In this document: positions 44,380 through 54,318 of the stretch, piece by piece
How the letters are laid out: each line of letters starts with the position of its first letter
How positions within the stretch are numbered: position 1 is the stretch's first letter
Source of the DNA: Rhodococcus sp. HNM0569
GTDB taxonomy: Bacteria; Actinomycetota; Actinomycetes; Mycobacteriales; Mycobacteriaceae
NCBI RefSeq assembly: GCF_012726205.1
Contig: NZ_JAASAE010000002.1
Coordinates: forward strand, 248,001-312,000
Reading direction: 5' to 3'
Length of the DNA: 64,000 nt
Program-made: the position numbers and the translations under genes
The notes under the pieces: generated by a model
The model's database searches: none
Seen by the model: only the letters and a program-made list of their open reading frames with translations
What the model was told of the DNA's origin: nothing

Positions 44380-45834
44380 TCACACGATCGGAGACCCGTA
44401 TCCGACGAGTTCCTTCGCGGCTGCGACCGGCGCGACGCCGCCGCCCGCGACGCTCTCGAGGGTCGCGGTGAGCACGTCGAGGAAGTCCGCGATCGTCGCG
44501 TTCGCGACCGCGGTGTCCGGGAAACGCGATCGCAGCGCGAGGCCGCGCGTCGTGCGCGAGATCCAGAACTGCGCGTCGTCGGCCATGGTGACGTTGCTGA
44601 TGTGGTGCGCGTTGAGCCGTTCGTGGTCCGCGGTGCCCGGCAGTTTGCGGTAGTCGATGTACGACACCATGAACACATCGGTGCGCGTGCGGCGGTAGGA
44701 CGAGCCGAGGCTGTCGATCACCTGCGACATGGTGACCCCACCCAGTGTGAGCGCGTGCCGGAAGGCGGCGTGCGTGGCACGCAACGACGACACGAAGTCG
44801 CCGTCCACCTCGACCACGATCGGCGCGCTCGTGGTGAGCCAGCCGATTGCATTGGCCCACTGCGGATCCCGTCGAGTGTGCAGCGGAAACTGCATCGGCA
44901 GCACCGAACTCGCGCCCATCGACTCGAGCGCCGTCGCGATCGCGGTGAGGGTGCCGGTGAACAGGCTGCCGCCCCCTGCGACACACAACTCCTCGAACGC
45001 GGCGGTGTCGGCCTCGCCGAGCAACTCGCGCACGTCCGCGCCCTGCGGGGCGGGCCTGCCGGGCTCGACACCGAGGTCGAGCGGGAAACTCGGTGCCGTG
45101 CCGCCGCACCGCGCGTAGAAGCGGCCCCATTCGCCGATCCGTGGGTCGTCCGGATCGGCGGCGGGCTGCTCGGACTCGAGCCGGCAGTAGCTCAGGAAAC
45201 TGCCCGCGTCGCCGAGTTTCTCGGTGAGCGCGCGTGCCGTGTCGCTCGCGTCGCGCTCGCCGCCCGCACACGACCCCTCGCGGCCCGAGAACGACTCGTA
45301 GATGCTGCGCAGCTCGCCGAGCGCGATCACGAGCGAATACCCGTCCACGAGCGTGTGATCGAACGCGCTGATCACGGTGTGGTGGCCGGCGCGTTCGACG
45401 GTGGCGAACGTGTACGCGGGGTAGGTGAGCGGATCGCACACCTCGGTGAAGTGGGTGCGCAGGTGATCGCGCAGCTCGCCCGCGTCGTCGATCGCGACGG
45501 GCGTGGACGCAGTGACGGCGACCTGCGCCGGATCGAAGTCCACGCGGTGCATGTGCTCCGGGCCCACGTCGAACCCGCTGTGCAGGGTGTCGTGCCGTGC
45601 GATGAAGTGCCGCAACGCGAGTTCGAGCGCGTCACGATCCAGCTCACCGGGCAGATCGAAGGCTGCCGCCATCCACACGCTGCGCCCGACTCCGTGGGTG
45701 CGGGCGGTGTCGAGGTGGAAGCGCTGGTTGTACGACGGTGGCGTCGCCGACCGCCGCGCGACCGTGGGGGAGACGAGCCACTCGGTCACGACACCGGGCT
45801 CGAGGACGTAGCGGTCGATCGACGTCACCTTCAT
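44380..45834 (-). CDS. Condensation-domain (PapA-like) acyltransferase 2
   Basis: A 484-residue stand-alone condensation-domain protein with an intact HxxxDG (H160-D164, [13 protein letters not shown]). The upstream pattern [12 protein letters not shown], a shared substrate-channel region [16 protein letters not shown] and the C-terminal [17 protein letters not shown] occur in related form in proteins 1 and 3. The ATG overlaps the stop of protein 3 as ATGA, so the two are coupled. Acyl transfer onto a sugar or alcohol is inferred by analogy with PapA proteins. Confidence 0.82.
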   Translation of the reverse strand: MKVTSIDRYVLEPGVVTEWLVSPTVARRSATPPSYNQRFHLDTARTHGVGRSVWMAAAFDLPGELDRDALELALRHFIARHDTLHSGFDVGPEHMHRVDFDPAQVAVTASTPVAIDDAGELRDHLRTHFTEVCDPLTYPAYTFATVERAGHHTVISAFDHTLVDGYSLVIALGELRSIYESFSGREGSCAGGERDASDTARALTEKLGDAGSFLSYCRLESEQPAADPDDPRIGEWGRFYARCGGTAPSFPLDLGVEPGRPAPQGADVRELLGEADTAAFEELCVAGGGSLFTGTLTAIATALESMGASSVLPMQFPLHTRRDPQWANAIGWLTTSAPIVVEVDGDFVSSLRATHAAFRHALTLGGVTMSQVIDSLGSSYRRTRTDVFMVSYIDYRKLPGTADHERLNAHHISNVTMADDAQFWISRTTRGLALRSRFPDTAVANATIADFLDVLTATLESVAGGGVAPVAAAKELVGYGSPIV

Positions 45835-47315
45835 GCGGTCACCTCGCTCGGTTCGGGGGCAACGGCATCGGTGCCGCCGGGAACGGAGATCGTGTAGTCA
45901 CCCGTCGCCGCCACCGTGCGGATCACCTGCGACACGCGCTCGGCGTAGCGGCCGACCGACTCGTGCGCCGCGGGGGTGTCCGGGTGGGAGATCGCCATCC
46001 ATGTGCCCTCCGCGACGCGGTTGACCCAGAGGGAGGCGATCGTGGTGTCCTTGCCGCCCACGATGCCCGTCGCGCGGGTCGACACGAAACTTTCGTTGTC
46101 GGGGACTCGTCGGCCGTCGATGTACGACACGATCGGCGGCGGCGTCAGATCGCCGCCCGCCGTGCCCGCCGCCGTGCCCGCCGCGCCGGTGACCGTCTCG
46201 AGCGCCTGCTGTGCCGACACCGCACCGACGGCCTTGCCCGCGCGGAACGCAGCCTGCCCGCGTGCCGCGAGCTCCGCGAAGGATGTGGCGCCCGCGCCGT
46301 CGACGAGCACCGGGACGAGGTTGATGAACCAGCCCTGGGCGAAGAGGAAGTCGTTCTCGCGGGTCGACACGGGAGACAGTGCGAGGTAGCGCTCTCGACC
46401 GGCGAGTTCACGTTCGGCGACCGCGAGTGCCGCGAACACTCCGCCCACGAAATTCGCGCCGAGTTCCTTGCACCGCGCCCCGAAGCGGTCGCACTCGGCC
46501 GCATCCGCCAGATCGAAGCGGCTGCCGATCGCGGGCTTCGGGCCGTCGGCGACGCCGAGATCGAGCGGAAAACCCGGGAAACTGCCGCCGCTCGCCATCA
46601 GGTGGCCCGCCCACTGCACGACCTCGGGCGACTGCGGGGTGAGGGCCGCAGCACGCTCACGTTCGCGCGTGCTGTACTCGACGTAGCTGCCCGGAGCAGG
46701 AAGGTCGGGCTCGTGACCTGCGCGGATCGCGTCGTGGATCGTACGGATCTCGGCGTACGTGAGCAGCATCGACATCATGTCGGTGTGCGCGTGGTCGACC
46801 GCATGGAACAGCGTGAACGTGTCGTCGTCGTGCACGACTGCGCCGAACACGAAGGCGGGCCACGCGAGTGCACTCGTCTCGCTCGCGAACCGCGCCGCGA
46901 TGTGATCGCGCACCGCCTCGGCGGTGCCGAGGGGAGCCGGATCCGACGCGCTCAGCGTGATGTCGGCAGGCGCCACCGCCTTGCGCACGAGCGCGTCGGG
47001 TGCATCGTCGGCGTCGACGAACTCGAAGCGGCTGTGCAGAGTGTCGTGCCTGCGCACGTAGTGCTCGAGCGTCCGCGTCACGACGTCCACGTCGAACGGG
47101 CCGTCGAAGTCGAACGCGAGACCGATCCACGGCGACTGGGGCTCGCCACGCTCGGCCGTCGCACGGGCACGTCGCAGATGCCGCTCCTGCATCGTGGTGG
47201 CAGGAGTCGCGGCGATCGGAGCGTCGACGGCCGCGCGCGCCGCGTCCACACTCGCGGTCCAGTCGACGACACGACCGGGGCGCGGTTGCCAGTGCGTGAT
47301 CAAGTTGAGGTCCAT
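45831..47315 (-). CDS. Condensation-domain (PapA-like) acyltransferase 3, variant motif
   Basis: A 494-residue condensation-domain protein and the first gene of the 45831-44380 pair, with a GGAG-type RBS before ATG 47315. The catalytic His and Asp are present (H175 and D179, AVDHAHTDMMSML), but the usual glycine of HxxxDG is methionine. The N-terminal region YVRRHDTLHSRF and PVSTRENDFLFAQGW fit the family. It faces the MFS exporter gene across a 288-base divergent gap. It may be an active variant or a partner with altered function. Confidence 0.8.
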   Translation of the reverse strand: MDLNLITHWQPRPGRVVDWTASVDAARAAVDAPIAATPATTMQERHLRRARATAERGEPQSPWIGLAFDFDGPFDVDVVTRTLEHYVRRHDTLHSRFEFVDADDAPDALVRKAVAPADITLSASDPAPLGTAEAVRDHIAARFASETSALAWPAFVFGAVVHDDDTFTLFHAVDHAHTDMMSMLLTYAEIRTIHDAIRAGHEPDLPAPGSYVEYSTRERERAAALTPQSPEVVQWAGHLMASGGSFPGFPLDLGVADGPKPAIGSRFDLADAAECDRFGARCKELGANFVGGVFAALAVAERELAGRERYLALSPVSTRENDFLFAQGWFINLVPVLVDGAGATSFAELAARGQAAFRAGKAVGAVSAQQALETVTGAAGTAAGTAGGDLTPPPIVSYIDGRRVPDNESFVSTRATGIVGGKDTTIASLWVNRVAEGTWMAISHPDTPAAHESVGRYAERVSQVIRTVAATGDYTISVPGGTDAVAPEPSEVTA

Positions 47316-47590
47316 CGGGGGCAGCTCCTGAGTACGAGTGCATCGGTGCGTGGGAACGGTGCGGGGACGGTACGAGGGTCGCTGCCGGTAACAGCATGAG
47401 CCACGACGCGGTCGGGCGCGAGGCCGGGGACCGGGAAAGCACTATGACGTCTGTTACACGGCACCTGCCCCTGTCGTACATCGCACGTGAGATCGGGTAC
47501 GGCATCGGAACCCACGGTCGGCAGCACCCTACACACCCGCTCGCGTGGGTGGGTGAGGCACGACACGCAGTCCGCCGCCGCAGCATTCGC

Positions 47591-47596
47591 TAGTGT
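47591..47596 (+). promoter_or_regulatory. -10 element of the MFS exporter gene (leaderless)
   Basis: TAGTGT lies seven bases before ATG 47604. The remaining divergent gap to the acyltransferase gene (47316-47590) shows no clear operator by eye. Confidence 0.5.
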
Positions 47597-47603
47597 GACG
47601 CGA

Positions 47604-49409
47604 ATGGCCCCCGTCCTCACCGGTCGCCGTGCACGCTGGGCGCCGTGGCTCGGTCTCGCCGCCAGCCTCACCGCAGTGTTCATGCAGTTGCTCGACGCGA
47701 CGATCGTCAACGTCGCGTTGCCGAGCATCGCGGTCGATCTCGACGCCACCGTGTCGATGCAGCTGCTCACCGTCACGGTCTACACGCTCGCGTTCGCATG
47801 CTCGCTCATCACGGCCGCGCGCGTCGGCGACATCCTCGGCAGGCGCGTCGTGTTCCTCGGCGCGCTCACCGTGTTCGTTCTCGCGTCCGTTGCGTGCGGG
47901 CTCGCGCAGACCGACACCGCGCTGGTCGGGTCGAGGGCGGTGCAGGGGCTTGCCGCCGGCTCGATGTCGGCGCAGACCTTCGCGCTCATCGCCGGCTCGT
48001 TCCCGAAGCGCGCGCACCCCAAGGTGTTCGGCATCTACGGCGCGACGATGGGCATGGCCACGGTGTGCGGCCCGCTCGCGGGCGGCCTGCTCATCGACTG
48101 GGATCTCGCGGGTCTCGGCTGGCGACTGGTCTTCCTGGTGAACCTGCCGATCGGCCTCGCCGCGCTCGTCGTCGGGTGGCTGTTCCTGGTCGACGCGAAA
48201 CCGCCCGGCCGCAGGCGGCTCGACCCGATCGGTGCGGTCGCGTCGGCGGTCGGCCTGTTCCTGCTCGTGTTCCCGCTGGCAGAGGGGCGCGAACGCGGTT
48301 GGCCCGCACCGCTGGTCGTCATGCTGTGCGCCGCCGTACCGGTGCTCGTGGGCTTCGTGGTGTACGAGTGGTGGCTCGGCAGGCGCGGCGGCGACCCCGT
48401 CGTCGACGTGCGCCTGTTCCTCGACCGCGCGTTCTCGCGCGGCGCGCTGCTTGCCTTCGCATTCTTCGGCACGCTCACGTCGCTCGTGTTCACGATCTCG
48501 CTCACGCTGCAGTTCGGATTCGGGTTCTCGCCGCTGCGCGCGGGCCTCACGACGCTCCCGTGGGCGGTCGGCACCGGCGCGGCCGCGGTCGTGTCGGCAC
48601 TCGTGTACCGGCGCATCGGCAACCTCGTGCTGCCGCTCGGAATGGGCTTGTTCGCAGGCTCGCTCGTGCTCCTGTCGGCGCTACTGCAGCACGAGGGCAC
48701 CGATCCGCGCTGGCTCGTGCTCGCAGGCCCGCTGCTCGTCGGCGGTGCGGGCATGGGGCTGTTCGTCGCGCCGTTGCAGTCGGCGATCCTCGCCTCGGTG
48801 CGGCCCGCGAATGCGGGCTCGGTGTCGGGGCTGTTGCCCACGGTGCAGCAGGTGGGCAGCTCGATCGGGCTCGCCGTGATCGGGGTGGTGTTCTTCAATC
48901 TCGTTGCCGGACAAGCGCCCACCGCGGTCGACGAGCAACGGCCCGGACTCGTCGCCCAGTTGCGTGCGGACGGGGTGCCCGAGCCCTACCTCACGCGCGC
49001 GGCCGACACCTTCGTCGACTGTGCCCGCGAACAACTCGGGTCGTCGTCGCCCATGCGAGTGCCCGAGCACTGCACTCGGACGCCCGGCGGTGACGGCACG
49101 CTCGACCCGAACACGCAGCGCATGGCGGACGGGGCCGTCGCGGCGGCCACCCAGTCGACGCGTGCCGCGGCGGGCGAGGCGTTCCTGCAGGCCGAACGCC
49201 GGGTGCTGTGGACGATCGGCGGTGTGGCCGTCGTGGTGGGGGCACTCTCGCTCACGTTGCCGCGCCGCAACCGGCTGGTCGGCGACGAGGAGTCGGACGC
49301 AGTGGACCCCGGTGCTCAGGAGTGGATGGACGATCCGGAGCGTGTCACCACGGGCTCGGTCACCACGGGCCCGGTCACCACGACGGGGCAGCCGACCACA
49401 GGTCGGTGA
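47604..49409 (+). CDS. MFS exporter, DHA2/EmrB-QacA type (14 helices)
   Basis: A 601-residue major facilitator of the 14-helix DHA2 family. It has QLLDATIVNVALPSIAVDL in helix 1, the motif A loop VGDILGRRVVF and the antiporter motif C-like GATMGMATVCGPLAGG. A large external loop before the last helix contains several cysteines, and the C-terminal tail is Thr-rich. These pumps export drugs, lipids or metabolites using the proton gradient. Being divergent from an acyltransferase pair, it may export their product. It overlaps maf by 35 bases tail to tail. Confidence 0.85.
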   Translation: MAPVLTGRRARWAPWLGLAASLTAVFMQLLDATIVNVALPSIAVDLDATVSMQLLTVTVYTLAFACSLITAARVGDILGRRVVFLGALTVFVLASVACGLAQTDTALVGSRAVQGLAAGSMSAQTFALIAGSFPKRAHPKVFGIYGATMGMATVCGPLAGGLLIDWDLAGLGWRLVFLVNLPIGLAALVVGWLFLVDAKPPGRRRLDPIGAVASAVGLFLLVFPLAEGRERGWPAPLVVMLCAAVPVLVGFVVYEWWLGRRGGDPVVDVRLFLDRAFSRGALLAFAFFGTLTSLVFTISLTLQFGFGFSPLRAGLTTLPWAVGTGAAAVVSALVYRRIGNLVLPLGMGLFAGSLVLLSALLQHEGTDPRWLVLAGPLLVGGAGMGLFVAPLQSAILASVRPANAGSVSGLLPTVQQVGSSIGLAVIGVVFFNLVAGQAPTAVDEQRPGLVAQLRADGVPEPYLTRAADTFVDCAREQLGSSSPMRVPEHCTRTPGGDGTLDPNTQRMADGAVAAATQSTRAAAGEAFLQAERRVLWTIGGVAVVVGALSLTLPRRNRLVGDEESDAVDPGAQEWMDDPERVTTGSVTTGPVTTTGQPTTGR

Positions 49410-50016
49410 CGTCGACCTCGAGCGCACGCAGCAGCGAACGCACGAGCGGCAGTCCGATACCCACGACCGACGACGGATCGCCCTCGATGCGGTCGACGAA
49501 CCAGCCGCCGAGGCCGTCGAGCGTGAACGCGCCCGCGACGGCGAGCGGCTCGCCCGACGCGAGATACGCGGACAGCTCGGCATCGGACGGTGTGCCGAAG
49601 TGCACGACGGTCTCGCTGTGCGCGGCCTGCTCGCCCGCGACGACACCGTCGGACACCTTCAGTACACAGTGACCGGTGAGCAGGGTGGCGCTGCGGCCGG
49701 CCATCGACGCCCAGCGCGTCCGCGCCACGTCGACCGTGCCCGGCTTGCCGAGCAACTCGCCGTCCTGCAGGAGCATCGAATCGCAGCCGACGACGACCGC
49801 GTCCTCGATGCCGTCCCGGACGACGCCGGGCACGACCGCGTCCGCCTTCGCGCGCGCCAGCTCCGTGACGACCGTGTGCGGCGCTGCCGCCGCCCCGAGT
49901 GCCCGCGTGACGGCATCCTCGTCGACCCCCGACACCCGCACCGTCGGTTCGATGCCCGCAGCGCGGAGAACCGACAGCCGGGCGGGAGAGGCCGACGCGA
50001 GGACGAACCTGGTCAC
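49375..50016 (-). CDS. maf: Maf-type nucleoside triphosphate pyrophosphatase
   Basis: A 213-residue Maf/Ham1-like protein that hydrolyses non-canonical or pyrimidine NTPs. Motifs are FVLASASPARLSVLRAAG at the start, the catalytic VVVGCDSMLL, LLGKPGTVDVARTRW and a C-terminal VAGAFTLDGLGGWFVDRIEG. GTG 50016 overlaps the accE5 stop as GTGA. It follows accD5-accE5 as in Rv3280-Rv3282. Confidence 0.92.
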   Translation of the reverse strand: MTRFVLASASPARLSVLRAAGIEPTVRVSGVDEDAVTRALGAAAAPHTVVTELARAKADAVVPGVVRDGIEDAVVVGCDSMLLQDGELLGKPGTVDVARTRWASMAGRSATLLTGHCVLKVSDGVVAGEQAAHSETVVHFGTPSDAELSAYLASGEPLAVAGAFTLDGLGGWFVDRIEGDPSSVVGIGLPLVRSLLRALEVDVTDLWSAAPSW

Positions 50017-50396
50017 CAGGTGCGCCAGGCGCTCGCCACGTTGGGGAACGAGTACGGCGACGTCGGCGCGAACACGCGGTGCATCCGGGTGGGCGAACCC
50101 CACAGCTCCGGCGGCAGTGCCGACTCGGCCGGGCCCGACGAGGCGGCCGCCGCCGACAGGACCGCGACGAGCGCCGCGATGTCCTCGTCGGTGGGTGCGC
50201 CCTTGACGATGCGGATCGCGTCCGCACCCGACTGAGCCGAAGCCGATTCGGCGGCTGTGCTCGAAGCCGAGTCGTCTGCTGCGGCAGGGTCGAAACTCAC
50301 GGAAACCTCGATCGTGGATGCGTCGTCGGCGGCCGCGGCCGCCGTGTCGTCGGCAGGCCGGCCCGCGGGCGCCGTTTCGTCGGTGCGCAGACTCAT
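50013..50396 (-). CDS. accE5: Acyl-CoA carboxylase epsilon subunit AccE5
   Basis: A 127-residue small subunit. The first ~70 residues are Ala/Asp-rich and probably disordered; the C-terminal part ([20 protein letters not shown] and [11 protein letters not shown]) is the conserved epsilon region. It associates with AccD5 and the AccA3 subunit to make methylmalonyl-CoA. ATG 50396 overlaps the accD5 stop as ATGA. Confidence 0.88.
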   Translation of the reverse strand: MSLRTDETAPAGRPADDTAAAAADDASTIEVSVSFDPAAADDSASSTAAESASAQSGADAIRIVKGAPTDEDIAALVAVLSAAAASSGPAESALPPELWGSPTRMHRVFAPTSPYSFPNVASAWRTW

Positions 50397-52033
50397 AGCG
50401 GGATGTTTCCGTGCTTCTTCGGGGGCAGGCTCACCATCTTGCGCTCGAGCAGTCGCAGACCGGCGACGATCTGACCGCGGGTGTGGCTCGGCGGGATGAC
50501 CGCGTCGACGTAGCCACGCTCGGCGGCGACGTACGGGTTGACGAGCGTGTCCTCGTACTCGTCCTGCAACTCGATGCGCAGCGCGTCGACGTCCTCGCCG
50601 TTCGCTTCCGCGTCCTTGAGCTTCTTGCGGTACACGAATCCGACCGCGCCCGAGGCGCCCATCACGGCGATCTGCGCGGTGGGCCACGCGAGGTTGAGGT
50701 CAGCACCCATGTGCTTGCTACCCATGACGTCGTACGCGCCGCCGTAGGCCTTGCGCGTGATGACGGTGATCTTGCCGACCGTGGCCTCGCCGTACGCGTA
50801 CAGCAGCTTCGCACCACGGCGGATGATGCCGTTGAACTCCTGCTCGGTGCCGGGCAGGAAGCCGGGGACGTCGACGAGCGTGACGATCGGGACGTTGAAC
50901 GCGTCGCACGTGCGGACGAAGCGCGCGGCCTTCTCGGACGCGTCGATGTCGAGGCAGCCCGCGAACTGCGTGGGCTGGTTGGCGACGATGCCGACGCTGC
51001 GGCCGTCGATGCGCCCGAAGCCGACGATGACGTTGGCGGCGCGTTCGGCCTGCACCTCGAGGAACACGTCGTCGTCGAGCAGGCGCGAGATGATCTCGTG
51101 CATGTCGTACGGCTGGTTCGCCGAGTCGGGAATGATCGTGTCGAGTTCGAGGTCCTCGGCGGTGATCGAATCCTCGATCGATCCCGAGATCGGGTCGGAC
51201 GGGAGCATCCGCGGAGCGGCGCCCTGGTTGTTGGACGGAAGGTAGGACAGCAGGTCCTTGACGTAGTCGAGGGCGTCCTGCTCGTCGGACGCGACGTAGT
51301 GCGCGGCACCCGACTTCACCATGTGAGTGTGCGCGCCGCCGAGTTCCTCCATCGTGACGTCCTCGCCGGTGACCGTCTTGATGACGTCGGGACCGGTGAT
51401 GAACATCTGGCTGGCCTGGTCGACCATGACGACGAAGTCGGTGAGTGCGGGCGAGTACACGTGGCCGCCCGCGGCCGCGCCGAGGATGAGCGAGATCTGC
51501 GGGATGACGCCCGACGCCTGCACATTGCGGTGGAAGATCTCGCCGTACAGGCCGAGCGAGACGACGCCTTCCTGGATGCGCGCGCCCGCGCCGTCGTTGA
51601 TGCCGATGAGCGGCCGGCCGGTCTTGATCGCCAGATCCATGACCTTGACGATCTTCTCGCCGTACACCTCGCCGAGTGATCCGCCGAAGACCGTGGAGTC
51701 CTGCGAGAACACGCACACGTCGCGGCCGTCGATCGTGCCGTAGCCGGTGACGACGCCGTCGCCGACGGGCCGGTTCTCGGCGAGACCGAAGTTGGTGCTG
51801 CGGTGGCGGGCGAGCGCGTCGAGCTCGACGAACGAACCCGGGTCCAGAAGCGCCTCGATCCGCTCGCGGGCGGTGAGCTTGCCCTTCGCGTGGACCCTCT
51901 CGATCGCTGCTTCGCCGCCGGGGGCGAGCGCGGCCTCGTTGCGGGCCCGCAGGTCGGCGAGCTTTCCGGCGGTGGTGTGGATATCAGGCGACGCCGCCGC
52001 CTCGGGCGTGGATGGCTCCTGAACAGTGGTCAT
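50393..52033 (-). CDS. accD5: Acyl-CoA carboxylase beta subunit AccD5 (propionyl-CoA type)
   Basis: A 546-residue carboxyltransferase subunit with the oxyanion regions [17 protein letters not shown] and [20 protein letters not shown] in the N-terminal half, and [20 protein letters not shown] and [20 protein letters not shown] in the C-terminal half. It works with AccA3 and AccE5 to carboxylate propionyl-CoA for methyl-branched and mycolic lipids. ATG 52033 follows TAAGCT by eight bases, possibly leaderless. It is divergent from birA. Confidence 0.95.
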   Translation of the reverse strand: MTTVQEPSTPEAAASPDIHTTAGKLADLRARNEAALAPGGEAAIERVHAKGKLTARERIEALLDPGSFVELDALARHRSTNFGLAENRPVGDGVVTGYGTIDGRDVCVFSQDSTVFGGSLGEVYGEKIVKVMDLAIKTGRPLIGINDGAGARIQEGVVSLGLYGEIFHRNVQASGVIPQISLILGAAAGGHVYSPALTDFVVMVDQASQMFITGPDVIKTVTGEDVTMEELGGAHTHMVKSGAAHYVASDEQDALDYVKDLLSYLPSNNQGAAPRMLPSDPISGSIEDSITAEDLELDTIIPDSANQPYDMHEIISRLLDDDVFLEVQAERAANVIVGFGRIDGRSVGIVANQPTQFAGCLDIDASEKAARFVRTCDAFNVPIVTLVDVPGFLPGTEQEFNGIIRRGAKLLYAYGEATVGKITVITRKAYGGAYDVMGSKHMGADLNLAWPTAQIAVMGASGAVGFVYRKKLKDAEANGEDVDALRIELQDEYEDTLVNPYVAAERGYVDAVIPPSHTRGQIVAGLRLLERKMVSLPPKKHGNIPL

Positions 52034-52175
52034 GACACGTGAGCTTAACGACGCGCCACCCGGTGCCCGCAACCCAGGTAGGGGAGTTGGATCGGCCGTC
52101 CGCAAGCTACTGGCGAGTAATGCCGGTCACATCTTTTCCCGCCCCGGTGCATCCGTCCGATTCCGTACGCCCTTC

Positions 52176-52181
52176 TAGGCT
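52176..52181 (+). promoter_or_regulatory. -10 element of birA (leaderless)
   Basis: TAGGCT ends seven bases before the birA ATG at 52189, giving a transcript that starts at the start codon. Confidence 0.55.
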
Positions 52182-52188
52182 CTGCGTC

Positions 52189-53034
52189 ATGTGGACGAAC
52201 CTGGACCGCCCCCCGCTCGACGAGGCCGCACTGCGCAAGGCGCTCGTCGCAGGTGCCGGGGCGCCGGCCGATCCGCGGTCGTTCTGGCGGCGTCTCGACG
52301 TCGTCGCCGAGACCGGATCGACCAATGCGGATCTGCTCGACCGCGCTCTGCGCGGCGACGCCGACCGGCACGTGCTCCTCGCGGAGTACCAGTCGGGGCC
52401 GCGTGGGCGGCACGCGCGGCCGTGGGTGAGCCCGCGGCAGGCCCAGATCTCGATGTCGGCGGTGCTCACGATGCCGGGACGGACACTGTCGGACATGGGC
52501 TGGCTGCCGCTGCTCACGGGGGTGGCGGTCGTCGACGCGTTGCGGTCGATCGCCGACGTGCCTGCCGAGCTCAAATGGCCCAACGACGTCCTGATCGGAG
52601 GCCGCAAGGTCGCCGGAATCCTCGCCGAGGTCGCGTCGGCGGCACCCGACCCGACCGCGGTGGTGGGTGTGGGCCTGAACGTCTCGCTCACCGCGGACGA
52701 ACTGCCGGTCCCGACCGCGACCTCGCTGGTCCTCGAGCACGCGGCGACCGCCGACCGCGACACCCTCGTCCGCGGGCTCGCGCGTGCCCTCGCGCAGCGA
52801 TGGAGCGAGTGGGCGGCCGCAGGCTGGGACGTCGAGGCGCTCGCGGACGCGTACCGCGCACGCTGCGCGACGATCGGGCAGTCGGTGCGCGCCGAACTGC
52901 CCGGCGGCCGCGTCCTGCTCGGCACCGCCGTCGACATCGACCGCGACGGCAGGCTCGTCGTGCAGACCGACGACGGCACGCGCACCGCCGTCGCGGCAGG
53001 CGACATCACGCACGTACGCGCCGTCGAACGGTAG
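52189..53034 (+). CDS. birA: Biotin-[acetyl-CoA carboxylase] ligase
   Basis: A 281-residue biotin protein ligase that biotinylates AccA3. It has AETGSTNADLL, the biotin loop SGPRGRHARPWVSP (GRGRxx-type), LKWPNDVLIGGRKVAGIL and GVGLNVS. No N-terminal DNA-binding domain is present, so it is a class I (non-repressor) ligase. Divergent position next to accD5 matches Rv3279c. Confidence 0.93.
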   Translation: MWTNLDRPPLDEAALRKALVAGAGAPADPRSFWRRLDVVAETGSTNADLLDRALRGDADRHVLLAEYQSGPRGRHARPWVSPRQAQISMSAVLTMPGRTLSDMGWLPLLTGVAVVDALRSIADVPAELKWPNDVLIGGRKVAGILAEVASAAPDPTAVVGVGLNVSLTADELPVPTATSLVLEHAATADRDTLVRGLARALAQRWSEWAAAGWDVEALADAYRARCATIGQSVRAELPGGRVLLGTAVDIDRDGRLVVQTDDGTRTAVAAGDITHVRAVER

Positions 53035-53075
53035 GGCCGGACCGCGATTCACACGTACTGGGAGACACTGGGATC

Positions 53076-53582
53076 ATGGGATATCCGGAAGACGCCCTCG
53101 CGCCCGACGAAGAACTCGTCCTCCACCGGCACCCGCACTGGAAGATGCTGCTCGTGCCGGGCCTCGTGTTCGTCGTCGCGTCTGCAGTCTGCGGATTCGC
53201 GCTCGGTCTGGTGCAGCGGAACCTGACCGGCGCCGCCGCCACCACCGTGACGGTGGTCGTGCTGGTCGTGTGGGGCGCGCTCGTCTTCTGGCGATCGGTC
53301 GTGCCGTTGCTGCGCTGGCTCACGACGCACTTCATCGTCACCGACCGCCGCGTGCTCGTGCGCGAAGGTCTCGTCACACACACCGGCATCGACATTCCGG
53401 TCGCGCGCGTCAGCAACGTCCAGTTCCGGCACGGCCTGATCGACCGGATGCTGCGGACCGGGACGCTCGTGATCGTCGCGGCCTCGGACGATCCACTCGA
53501 GTTCGACGACATCCCGGACGTCGAACGGGTGCATTCGCTGCTCTACCGACAGGTCATGGACGCCGGTGACGCTCGGTGGTGA
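53076..53582 (+). CDS. PH (bPH2/DUF304)-domain membrane protein
   Basis: A 168-residue protein with two membrane helices (about residues 28-70) followed by a bacterial PH domain (HFIVTDRRVLVREGLVTHTG, IPVARVSNVQF, GTLVIVAASDDPLEFDDIPD). It corresponds to Rv3278c between birA and gtrA. Function unknown. Confidence 0.85.
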   Translation: MGYPEDALAPDEELVLHRHPHWKMLLVPGLVFVVASAVCGFALGLVQRNLTGAAATTVTVVVLVVWGALVFWRSVVPLLRWLTTHFIVTDRRVLVREGLVTHTGIDIPVARVSNVQFRHGLIDRMLRTGTLVIVAASDDPLEFDDIPDVERVHSLLYRQVMDAGDARW

Positions 53583-53617
53583 TCGCGCCGTTGCGGTCCG
53601 GCATCCGGTGGGCTCCG

Positions 53618-53623
53618 TACGCT
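53618..53623 (+). promoter_or_regulatory. -10 element of the second response-regulator gene (leaderless)
   Basis: TACGCT ends six bases before the GTG start at 53630. Confidence 0.45.
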
Positions 53624-53629
53624 GTCCCT

Positions 53630-54310
53630 GTGACCGCAGTCCTGCTTGCCGAAGACGACGAAGCCATTGCCGCACCCCTGTCCCGTGCGCTGGGCCGCGA
53701 GGGGTACGACGTCACGATCGAGCAGACCGGCCCGGCCGCATTGCAGGCCGCGCTCGACGGCTCGTTCGACCTGCTGATCCTCGACCTGGGTCTGCCCGGC
53801 ATGGACGGACTCGAGGTGTGCAGGCAGGTCCGGGCCCGCAGTTCGGACCTGGCGGTCCTCATGCTCACCGCGCGCACCGACGAGGTCGACTTCGTCGTCG
53901 GCCTCGACGCGGGCGCCGACGACTACGTCGGCAAGCCGTTCCGGCTCGCCGAGTTGATGGCGCGGGTGCGTGCGCTGCTGCGCAGGCGTGGCGGCGGCGA
54001 CGACGCGGTGGTCGAGGTCGGTGGCATCCGGCTCGACCCCGCCGCGCGTCGTGTGCTCGTCAACGGCTCCGAGGTCACTCTCGCGAACAAGGAGTACGAG
54101 CTGCTGCGCGTGCTGCTCGAACACGCCGGTCAGGTCGTCTCGCGCGAGACGATCCTGCGTGAGGTGTGGGGAGACGCCGAGCTGCGCGGCTCGAAGACAC
54201 TCGACATGCACATGTCGTGGCTCCGCCGCAAGATCGGCGACGAGGGCCCCGCCGCCGAGCGGCGCATCGCGACGGTGCGCGGCGTCGGCTTCCGGATCAA
54301 CACCGACTAG
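53630..54310 (+). CDS. OmpR-family response regulator
   Basis: A 226-residue regulator: receiver domain with acidic pocket AEDDEAIAA, phospho-acceptor in LLILDLGLPGMDGLEV and GKPFRLAELMARV, then a winged-helix domain ending RIATVRGVGFRI. It is paired with the histidine kinase that starts nine bases later. The signal is unknown; the setting among cell-wall and carboxylase genes gives no firm clue. Confidence 0.9.
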   Translation: MTAVLLAEDDEAIAAPLSRALGREGYDVTIEQTGPAALQAALDGSFDLLILDLGLPGMDGLEVCRQVRARSSDLAVLMLTARTDEVDFVVGLDAGADDYVGKPFRLAELMARVRALLRRRGGGDDAVVEVGGIRLDPAARRVLVNGSEVTLANKEYELLRVLLEHAGQVVSRETILREVWGDAELRGSKTLDMHMSWLRRKIGDEGPAAERRIATVRGVGFRINTD

Positions 54311-54318
54311 GCGGGCTC

